Assembly (NCBI GenBank): GCA_002328825.1
Contig: DCWI01000078.1
Location: 5,063 to 26,127 of the forward strand
DNA length: 21,065 nt
Reading direction: 5' to 3'
Source: Nitrospiraceae bacterium UBA2166
GTDB lineage: Bacteria > Nitrospirota > Nitrospiria > Nitrospirales > UBA2166
Shown here in pieces: positions 14,797 through 21,065 of this stretch. The notes below the pieces were generated by a model that saw only the letters and a program-made list of their open reading frames with translations, made no database searches and was not told the DNA's origin. Made by a program: the position numbers and the translations under genes. Positions within the stretch are counted from its first letter, which is position 1. Every line of letters starts with the position of its first letter.

Positions 14797-15584
14797 TGAT
14801 GAAAATTCCAATGTTTCGGATCAACGCGTTCATTGGCAAAGGTTTACAGGGCAATCCCGCCATCGTCTGTCTGCTCGAGGCATGGCTTGACGACCCCACT
14901 CTACAACACATTGCACGTGAGAATAACGTCTCGGAAACCGCATTTCTTGTCAAGCGTCATTCTGAATATGAGTTGCGCTGGTTTACACAAAATTTTGAAG
15001 TCGACCTATGCGGGCACGCCACTCTAGCAAGTGGCATGGTCATATGTTCATACGTAAATACAGCCCGTTCTCATGTACAGTTTACGACACCTAGTGGAAC
15101 AGTCCACGTCGAAAAGAGTGGAGATCTCTTTTCAATGAACTTTCCCTCGAGGCCACCAGAACAATCAGCATCGAGTTCCACTCTTATCAAAGGCTTAGGA
15201 ATGGTACCGAACGAAGTACTTCAATCACGCGATCTGCTTGTAGTATTTAACGATGAAGCACAGATTCGAAACATGACACCCAATATCCATATCTTAGCCA
15301 AAATCAACAATGTGTTTGGGATTATCGTGACGGCACCAGGAATGACCGTCGATTTCGTATCAAGATTTTTCTCCCCCAACTCGGGGATTCCAGAAGATCC
15401 TGTCACAGGATCAGCACACTGCACATTGATACCCTATTGGGCTTCTCGCCTAGGCAAAAATATATTACACGCACAACAACTCTCTGTCCGAGGAGGAGAA
15501 TTGTTTTGTACACACAACGGCGAACGCGTCACTATTGCCGGAAGAGCCGCCGTCAAACAGCAATGGGAAATAGAGATAATGTGA
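14796..15584 (+). CDS. PhzF-family isomerase/epimerase
   Basis: The product is 262 aa, usual for the PhzF fold (two similar diaminopimelate-epimerase-like halves). The N-terminal half has GNPAIVCLL (about 19-27), a NNVSETAFL segment carrying the catalytic-type Glu47, and VDLCGHATLASG (69-80). The C-terminal half has EDPVTGSAHC (200-209). True PhzF isomerises dihydro-hydroxyanthranilate in phenazine synthesis, but most genomic members are relatives of unknown substrate. No other phz gene is present, so a phenazine role is not supported. Two consecutive ATGs (14796 and 14799) are possible; the first overlaps the stop of the 59-codon ORF. It converges on ettA, 32 bp away. Confidence 0.88.
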   Translation: MMKIPMFRINAFIGKGLQGNPAIVCLLEAWLDDPTLQHIARENNVSETAFLVKRHSEYELRWFTQNFEVDLCGHATLASGMVICSYVNTARSHVQFTTPSGTVHVEKSGDLFSMNFPSRPPEQSASSSTLIKGLGMVPNEVLQSRDLLVVFNDEAQIRNMTPNIHILAKINNVFGIIVTAPGMTVDFVSRFFSPNSGIPEDPVTGSAHCTLIPYWASRLGKNILHAQQLSVRGGELFCTHNGERVTIAGRAAVKQQWEIEIM

Positions 15585-15616
15585 ACACACAAACACGAGT
15601 GTCAGCGCCAGATACA

Positions 15617-17308
15617 TTAACTCGTCCTGATCAGTTTTTTGTAGCGAACACGATGAGGGCGTTCAGCTTCTTTACCTAGACGTTTTTTTCGGTCAGTTTC
15701 GTATGCTGAATAATTACCTTCAAACCACACCACCTTACTTTCACCTTCAAATGACAGGATGTGGGTAGCTGTGCGATCGAGAAACCAACGATCGTGGCTA
15801 ACCACAACACAGCAACCACCAAAGCCATCAATCCCTTCTTCAAGTGCACGAAGGGTGTTCACATCGAGATCATTTGTCGGTTCGTCTAAGAGTAATAGAT
15901 TTGCTCCCTCTTTGAGCATACACGCGAGATGAACACGATTGCGCTCTCCTCCCGAGAGCTCAGCGACTTTTTTCTGTTGATCAGAGCCTGAAAAATTGAA
16001 GCGAGAAACGTATCCTCGTGAGTGCATCTCCACTTTCCCCAAAGTCACGGTTTCAGATTCGTTTGATATAACTTCCCAAACAGACTTGCTTCCATCAAGT
16101 GTCCGATCCTGATCCACATATCCAATTTTCACTGTTTCTCCAACGTGAAACGAACCAACATCGGGTTTCTCTTTTCCCGTTATAATTCTCAACAATGTCG
16201 TTTTTCCAGCCCCATTGCCTCCAATCACACCTACCACTCCACCACGAGGCAAATTAAACGACAAGTTTTCAAATAGTACTCTATCGTCAAATGATTTACT
16301 CAGGTCCTTCGCTTCAAGGACAATATCACCAAGGCGAGGACCGGGTGGAATGTAGATTTCAAGGGCATCCTGCTTTTTCTCTTGAGATTCTTCTAACAAT
16401 TGCTCATAGCGCGAAACACGTGCTTTACCTTTGGCTTGACGCCCTTTTGGAGACATCCTCACCCATTCTAATTCCCGTTCAAGAGTTTTCTGTCGCTTAT
16501 CTTCGTCCTTACCCTCCTGCGCCAAACGTTGTTGCTTCTGATCCAGCCAAGAGGAGTAATTCCCCTGAAACGGAATCCCTTGCCCCCGATCCAGTTCAAG
16601 AATCCATCCCGCAACATTGTCTAAAAAATACCTGTCATGGGTCACTGCAACAATAGTCCCTTTGTATTGACGCAAATGCTGTTCAAGCCATTGCACAGAT
16701 TCCGCATCAAGGTGATTGGTAGGTTCATCGAGCAGAAGAATATGAGGCTCTTGAATTAGCAAACGGCAAAGAGCTACCCGCCGACGTTCGCCTCCCGAAA
16801 GGATATCAACGGAGGTATCTGCAGGTGGACACCGCAGAGCGTCCATGGCAACCTCAAGTTGATTTTCGAGTTCCCACCCATCTACCGCTTCGATTTTTTC
16901 ATGAAGCTGCCCTTGCTTTTCAATCAACTGATTTAAAACGTCAGGATCGAGACTTTCATCGCAAAGAGCATTTCCAACTTCCTCGAATTCATGTAATAGC
17001 GAGATCACCTCCTGTCGACCCTCTTCAATCACTTGTTTAACCGTTTTTCCTTTTTCAAGATAAGGCTCTTGTTCAAGCAGGCCTACGGTATAGCCCTTCG
17101 ACATGGTCACCTCACCAAGATATCCTGTGTCAACTCCAGCTATGATCCGCAAAAGTGTACTTTTGCCAGAACCATTTAACCCGAGAACCCCAATTTTCGC
17201 ACCGTAATAAAACGACAGGTATATATCTTTGAGAACTTGCTTCTTCGGCGGATGGACTCGTCCAACTCCAACGAGTGAAAATATTATTTTCTTATCGTCT
17301 ACGCTCAT
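15617..17308 (-). CDS. ettA: Energy-dependent translational throttle protein EttA (ABC-F)
   Basis: The 563-aa soluble protein has two ABC domains and no membrane part. Domain 1: Walker A GLNGSGKST (43-51), signature LSGGERRRVAL (170-180), Walker B LLLDEPTNHLD (191-201). The EttA arm region lies at about 95-140 between Walker A and signature. The PtIM linker (about 245-325) holds the conserved VRMSPKGRQAKGKARVSRY. Domain 2: Walker A GGNGAGKTT (363-371), LSGGERNRVHL and LLLDEPTNDLD. The C-terminus, RLGKEAERPHRVRYKKL, is typical of EttA. EttA binds the ribosomal E site and gates entry into elongation according to ATP/ADP. It follows the uup-like gene by 30 bp, probably co-transcribed. Confidence 0.93.
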   Translation of the reverse strand: MSVDDKKIIFSLVGVGRVHPPKKQVLKDIYLSFYYGAKIGVLGLNGSGKSTLLRIIAGVDTGYLGEVTMSKGYTVGLLEQEPYLEKGKTVKQVIEEGRQEVISLLHEFEEVGNALCDESLDPDVLNQLIEKQGQLHEKIEAVDGWELENQLEVAMDALRCPPADTSVDILSGGERRRVALCRLLIQEPHILLLDEPTNHLDAESVQWLEQHLRQYKGTIVAVTHDRYFLDNVAGWILELDRGQGIPFQGNYSSWLDQKQQRLAQEGKDEDKRQKTLERELEWVRMSPKGRQAKGKARVSRYEQLLEESQEKKQDALEIYIPPGPRLGDIVLEAKDLSKSFDDRVLFENLSFNLPRGGVVGVIGGNGAGKTTLLRIITGKEKPDVGSFHVGETVKIGYVDQDRTLDGSKSVWEVISNESETVTLGKVEMHSRGYVSRFNFSGSDQQKKVAELSGGERNRVHLACMLKEGANLLLLDEPTNDLDVNTLRALEEGIDGFGGCCVVVSHDRWFLDRTATHILSFEGESKVVWFEGNYSAYETDRKKRLGKEAERPHRVRYKKLIRTS

Positions 17309-17338
17309 ATCACTGTTACGCCTTTCTATCGGGTCGAT

Positions 17339-19195
17339 TCACCCAAAAATTCCTTGAGATTCCATAATGGATCGAAGTTCTCTATCAGTATTTTCTTTTT
17401 CTTCGGTAACTTTCATCCACTGATGTTCTGCCTGGCGAATTTCTTGCTCAAGGCAACTTATTTCCTTCACAATCTCACTCGCGCGTTCCCAAGAATGATT
17501 TTTAGTCAACTCTTCATTGAGATCTTCGATCCGCTTCTGTGAGTGACTCATTACTTGCTCTACAACCACTGATTCCTTCTCATGGTTTCGCCGTTTCCGT
17601 TCAAGTTGCTTTCGTTTTTCTTTGTAGTTGGTTTTCTCTTGAGACCCAGGAGGTATCGCCTTAATAATGGTTTCGTTGCCCCGTTTTTCTATGGGCTGTC
17701 CAACTTCGGAGAAGGCTCCTTTTTGCAAACTCCAGACATACTCGTCATAGGTTCCAGGGTACAACTGGACACGACCATCCTTGACTTCGAGAATTTTTGT
17801 GGCTACCCGCTGCACAAATCCTCGATCGTGACTCACAAACACGACAGTTCCTGGATATACTTTAAGAGCTTGGGTAAGTACTTCTACCGTATCGAAATCC
17901 AAATGATTGATTGGCTCATCAAGGATGAGAACAGGAGATTTGCTTAACAGAATTTTCCCTAGAGCAACCCGTGCTTTTTCGCCTCCGGATAACACACACA
18001 CTTTCTTTTCAGCAGCATCTCCAGAAAAGAGAAGGGAACCCGCCAAATCCCTAATTTCTTGAGGCGTAATATCAAGATGGGCTCCCCTCTGCAATTCGCC
18101 AAGAACTGTACGGTTAGGATCAAGCTCTTCGGAAACGTGTTGTGCGTAATATCCAATTTTCACTTGGTATCCATATTTCACAACACCGCACATCGGAGTG
18201 AGAATATTGGCTAGCCCTTTGAGCAATGTTGATTTACCCTGTCCATTTAATCCAACAACTGCAAGGTGATCACCACTCAAAAGATCAAGGTCTATATCAC
18301 ACAGAACCTGCCGATCAGCATAGCCCAGAGCAAGGGACCGTACCTCAACAGCAATCCTGCCTATGCGAGGAGGATGGGGAATTCTAATCATAGCTGTAAC
18401 AGGTAACGCCTTGACTTCAATACGCTCCAATCGAGTCAAGGACTTTAGCCGAGCTTGTGCCTGCCTTGCCTTTGTAGCCTTTGCCCCAAACTTGGCTGCA
18501 AAATCGAGAATACTTTTCCGTTTCATCTCGACCGACATCGCGCGTTTTTCGAGTTGCTCTCTCAAAAGAGCTTTCTGTTCAAAATAGTCATCGATCGTTC
18601 CAGGGTATTTGGTGATTTCACCGCTTTCTATTTCAACGATATGGTCTGTTGTTCGTCGCAAAAATTCCCTATCATGAGAGATAAGCATGAATGCACCCCG
18701 ATACTCCTGAAGAAACTTCTCCAGCACCAGCAAGGTTTCAAGATCTAAATAGTTTGTCGGCTCGTCCAATAGCATGAGATTAGGCTCACCCCCAATCAGA
18801 TGAAGCAATCGACATCTCATCTGATAACCACCGCTGAGGGATACAATAGGTACATGGAACATCTCCTCACTCAATCCCAGTCCATGCCCGAGAGTCTTGA
18901 GTTCCCATTTGGGTATTAGACATTTATCGAGGTACTGCTCGAGGGTCTCATCAATTTCCCAAGTTTTTTCCTGAACAAGATATCCCAAGCGAAGGGTATT
19001 GGATTGAACAAGAGTCCCCTCATCCAACGTTTCTTCACCGGAACATACTTTAAATAGCGTCGTTTTCCCGGTTCCATTTGGACCAATGACTCCAACATGT
19101 TCTCCTTCATTGATCGCAACGGTCGCAAAATTAAAGAGTTTTTTCATCCCGAATGTTTTAGACCCAGCTTGGAGTTGAATCAGATTTGCAGCCAT
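17339..19195 (-). CDS. ABC-F family ATP-binding protein, Uup-like
   Basis: About 618 aa from ATG 19195, with tandem ABC domains and no membrane segments. Domain 1: Walker A GPNGTGKTT (38-46), signature LSGGYQMR (120-127), Walker B LMLLDEPTNYLD. A charged PtIM linker (about 203-260) follows. Domain 2: Walker A GLNGQGKST (315-323), LSGGEKARVAL (402-412), and Walker B VLILDEPINHLD, where Ile replaces the usual Thr of DEPTNHLD. A C-terminal coiled coil (about 525-610, rich in Lys/Glu/Arg) is like Uup, which acts on ribosomes or branched DNA. A YheS-type assignment is possible. An in-frame GTG at 19213 would add six residues, but the family begins near MAANLIQLQ. It is divergent from rpsB. Confidence 0.88.
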   Translation of the reverse strand: MAANLIQLQAGSKTFGMKKLFNFATVAINEGEHVGVIGPNGTGKTTLFKVCSGEETLDEGTLVQSNTLRLGYLVQEKTWEIDETLEQYLDKCLIPKWELKTLGHGLGLSEEMFHVPIVSLSGGYQMRCRLLHLIGGEPNLMLLDEPTNYLDLETLLVLEKFLQEYRGAFMLISHDREFLRRTTDHIVEIESGEITKYPGTIDDYFEQKALLREQLEKRAMSVEMKRKSILDFAAKFGAKATKARQAQARLKSLTRLERIEVKALPVTAMIRIPHPPRIGRIAVEVRSLALGYADRQVLCDIDLDLLSGDHLAVVGLNGQGKSTLLKGLANILTPMCGVVKYGYQVKIGYYAQHVSEELDPNRTVLGELQRGAHLDITPQEIRDLAGSLLFSGDAAEKKVCVLSGGEKARVALGKILLSKSPVLILDEPINHLDFDTVEVLTQALKVYPGTVVFVSHDRGFVQRVATKILEVKDGRVQLYPGTYDEYVWSLQKGAFSEVGQPIEKRGNETIIKAIPPGSQEKTNYKEKRKQLERKRRNHEKESVVVEQVMSHSQKRIEDLNEELTKNHSWERASEIVKEISCLEQEIRQAEHQWMKVTEEKENTDRELRSIMESQGIFG

Positions 19196-19390
19196 AACAA
19201 TGCATGATATCACAGTTGTTTTTCAGGTTAAGCTCGTCGGCTGATACGCACGAAACTAATATTGGGTCGACGTGTAATCGAAAGAAAACCCCGTCGGCTT
19301 GCAAACCACTAGAAGGTGTGCTATCTGTTCCTGATTTGCCAGAAGCATTTTTCTGTGCGGCCACTTTAGAGTCTATAGGGGGATAGCAAC
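19196..19390 (+). promoter_or_regulatory. Divergent promoter region and rpsB leader
   Basis: This 195-bp spacer between the uup-like gene and rpsB must carry promoters in both directions. I could not pick a convincing -35/-10 pair. Near the end, CAGAA...TTCTG (19340-19355) forms a short stem. The rpsB Shine-Dalgarno AGGGGG sits in the loop of CTAT...ATAG. Both could be part of S2 autoregulation, which is known for rpsB leaders in gamma-proteobacteria; the structure here is too short to claim it. Confidence 0.3.
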
Positions 19391-20191
19391 GTGAATCTTC
19401 ATGTCAAAGAGCTAATTGACGCCGGAATCCATTTTGGACACCCTACAAATCGCTGGAATCCCAAGATGAAAAAGTTCATTCATGGCGAGCGTAGCGGTGT
19501 CTACATTATAGATCTCCACCAAACGATGGAGCGTCTCCAAACTGCATACAATTTCATTCGAGACCTTGTCGCCAATGGACAATCTGTTCTTTTCGTCGGC
19601 ACCAAACGCCAAGCTGTCCCTCTCATTGCGGAGGAAGCCAAACGCTGCCAGATGTTTTATGTCAATCAACGATGGCTCGGTGGAATGCTCACCAACCTCA
19701 AAACAATTCGTCAGAGCATCGTAAAACTAGATAAGATGGACATTGCGCAAGCCAATGGAACCTACGATCAACTCCCAAAAAAGGAAGTGCTTCGATTGGA
19801 AAAGGAGCGTGGGAAACTTGATCGAAACCTCTCAGGTATTAGAAAAATGGACACTCTTCCGGGCTGCCTAGTGGTGACGGATACCCGTATTGAACAAATT
19901 GCCATGATGGAAGCCAAACGTTTAGAAATTCCTCTCGTCGCAATTTTAGACACGAACAGTGACCCTGATGGCGTGCAGTATCCCATTCCTGGCAATGATG
20001 ACACAGTAAAAGGCATTCGACTGATTCTCTCCACACTGGCTAATGCCGTAATCGAAGGTCAGCAAATCAATTCCAAGCGACGAGAAGACCTTAAGACAGA
20101 GTCTGCGGCGGTAATACCACAAGAGATTCCTTCGAATACGCTTCCAATAGGGTTCGAACCTGGGGAAAGGATTATCGCACCTCCAGGATAA
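19391..20191 (+). CDS. rpsB: 30S ribosomal protein S2
   Basis: The 266-aa S2 binds the back of the 30S subunit near S1. The family signatures are clear: VKELIDAGIHFGHPTNRWNPKMKKFI at the start, GVYIIDLHQTMERL, VLFVGTKRQAV, FYVNQRWLGGMLTN (about 89-102) and the PLVAILDTNSDPDGVQYPIPGNDD block. A tail of about 30 residues extends beyond the core. The start is a GTG: AGGGGG lies seven bases upstream and the next residues fit the S2 N-terminus. It leads the conserved rpsB-tsf-pyrH cluster; tsf follows after 83 bp. Confidence 0.97.
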   Translation: MNLHVKELIDAGIHFGHPTNRWNPKMKKFIHGERSGVYIIDLHQTMERLQTAYNFIRDLVANGQSVLFVGTKRQAVPLIAEEAKRCQMFYVNQRWLGGMLTNLKTIRQSIVKLDKMDIAQANGTYDQLPKKEVLRLEKERGKLDRNLSGIRKMDTLPGCLVVTDTRIEQIAMMEAKRLEIPLVAILDTNSDPDGVQYPIPGNDDTVKGIRLILSTLANAVIEGQQINSKRREDLKTESAAVIPQEIPSNTLPIGFEPGERIIAPPG

Positions 20192-20274
20192 GTGCACACA
20201 TACCGTCTTCATCGGCATCACGCAGAAGACCACCAATTTGAACAGAAGATCGAGATAGGAGGGCTACGTTACCG

Positions 20275-20871
20275 ATGGGCGAAGGACCGGCACTGATAAA
20301 GGAATTACGAGAGAAAACTGGGGCGGGAATCATGGACTGCAAACGAGCCCTGAGTGAATCTGGAAATAGTGTTGACCAGGCCATTAAACTCCTCCGTGAG
20401 AAAGGGCTCGCTGCCGCGCAGCGACGGGAAGGACGGAGTGCCAAAGAAGGAACCATCTCGTCATATATTCATCCAGGTAGCCGAATTGGAGTGCTCTTAG
20501 AAGCTCGATGTGAAACAGATTTTGTCGCGCGTACAGACGTATTCCAAGCATTGGTAAAGGATCTTGGAATGCATATTGCGGCAACAGGACCTCACTATCT
20601 TGACCGAGCTGATGTTCCGGAATCTATCATTGAGTCAGAAAGAGAAGTGTACCTTGCACAAGCAAAAGAATTGAATAAACCTGAAGCAGCCCTTAAAAAG
20701 ATTGTTGAGGGAAAAGTTGAAAAGTTCTATTCCGACATCTGCTTACTTGAACAACCCTTCGTCAAAGATCAGAAAAAAACCATAAAGGAGCTTCTTCTAG
20801 AAGCCTCTGCGCAACTGGGAGAAAGGGTGGACATTCAGCGTTTTTCACTGTATCGACTCGGAGATTCATGA
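20275..20871 (+). CDS. tsf: Elongation factor Ts (short form)
   Basis: The 198-aa protein exchanges GDP for GTP on EF-Tu. The N-terminal UBA-like module reads ALIKELREKTGAGIMDCKRALSE, followed by the core motif ETDFVART (around 82-89), which contacts EF-Tu. The second core subdomain and coiled coil of the long (~280 aa) gamma-proteobacterial form are absent, as in the short EF-Ts of many other phyla. AGGAGGG lies 11 bases before the ATG, slightly far, but no other in-frame start fits. Its stop overlaps the pyrH start as ATGA. Confidence 0.96.
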   Translation: MGEGPALIKELREKTGAGIMDCKRALSESGNSVDQAIKLLREKGLAAAQRREGRSAKEGTISSYIHPGSRIGVLLEARCETDFVARTDVFQALVKDLGMHIAATGPHYLDRADVPESIIESEREVYLAQAKELNKPEAALKKIVEGKVEKFYSDICLLEQPFVKDQKKTIKELLLEASAQLGERVDIQRFSLYRLGDS

Positions 20872-21065
20872 GTGTTCAAAAATATCGCCGTATCCTGCTA
20901 AAAATCAGCGGGGAAGTGCTTGCTGGAGACCAAGCGTTCGGTATTGACTCCCAAGTGCTTGACGGACTTGCCGAAGAAATCGGTGAAATTACCTCGATGG
21001 GAGTCGAGGTGGGCATCGTAATCGGAGGTGGAAATATCTTCCGTGGGATTGCTGGCACAGCAACA
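20868..21065 (+). CDS. pyrH: UMP kinase, N-terminal part
   Basis: The frame opens at ATG 20868, overlapping the tsf stop, and runs off the window after 66 codons. RRILLKISGEVLAGDQAFGID and GIVIGGGNIFRGI are the phosphate-binding Lys loop and Gly-rich loop of bacterial PyrH, an amino-acid-kinase-fold enzyme that makes UDP from UMP. Full-length members are about 240 aa, so roughly 170 residues lie outside. The rpsB-tsf-pyrH order is the conserved one; frr would be expected next. Confidence 0.96.
   Translation, partial: MSVQKYRRILLKISGEVLAGDQAFGIDSQVLDGLAEEIGEITSMGVEVGIVIGGGNIFRGIAGTAT

Noticed and set aside
19204..19386. A 60-codon + strand ORF in the uup-rpsB spacer ending at the rpsB ribosome-binding site
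   Set aside because: It would start inside the divergent uup start region without a ribosome-binding site, and the peptide has no recognisable features. A leader peptide cannot be fully excluded.
20151..20160. GGTTCGAACC, resembling a tRNA T-loop
   Set aside because: It is inside the rpsB coding region and there is no cloverleaf around it.

Overview
The window is 21 kb of mostly ordinary bacterial chromosome with dense single-copy genes, about 40-45% GC by eye, and no IS element, phage, CRISPR or tRNA that I can see. The gene set points to a Gram-negative bacterium: a Tat-exported MsrP, a lipoprotein ApbE, a UbiA-type prenyltransferase and Uup/EttA ABC-F proteins. EF-Ts is the short (~198 aa) form, which argues against the gamma/beta-proteobacteria. 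A Nitrospirota-like or other deep-branching lineage is possible, but this is a weak inference. I found no undescribed multi-gene system.

Layout. From 1 to 4640 genes run on the + strand: the tail of a SlyD-like FKBP isomerase, an aldo/keto reductase, a VanZ-like membrane protein with a terminator behind it, MsrP, and a MerA-like flavin disulfide oxidoreductase. From 4712 to 13991 genes run on the - strand. In transcription order they are grpE-dnaK-dnaJ (protein folding), rsmE (16S rRNA methylation), an RDD membrane protein, ubiA (quinone synthesis), apbE (flavinylation of exported proteins) and a KefB-type cation/proton antiporter. From 13992 to 14616 there is a long stretch without a recognisable gene but with hairpins and promoter-like sites. 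It is followed by a 59-codon ORF that overlaps phzF (+). Two adjacent ABC-F genes (uup-like, then ettA) run on the - strand, divergent from the + strand rpsB-tsf-pyrH cluster that leaves the window.

The most informative observations are two broken genes hidden in apparent spacers. The first 49 codons of a GH15 glucoamylase/trehalase-type gene sit directly behind kefB in an ATGA overlap and then stop. A roughly 50-codon N-terminal remnant of a dTDP-glucose 4,6-dehydratase (rfbB-type), with two in-frame stops, lies on the + strand between apbE and ubiA. Together they suggest loss of carbohydrate and cell-surface genes by deletion in this lineage. Other points worth a look are the 59-aa ORF coupled to phzF, a 14-bp palindrome plus hairpin between the RDD gene and ubiA, and back-to-back hairpins in the long gap.

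Functionally the window combines translation (rpsB, tsf, ettA, uup, rsmE), chaperones (grpE, dnaK, dnaJ, the FKBP), redox and envelope maintenance (msrP, apbE, the oxidoreductase, ubiA) and ion homeostasis (kefB).
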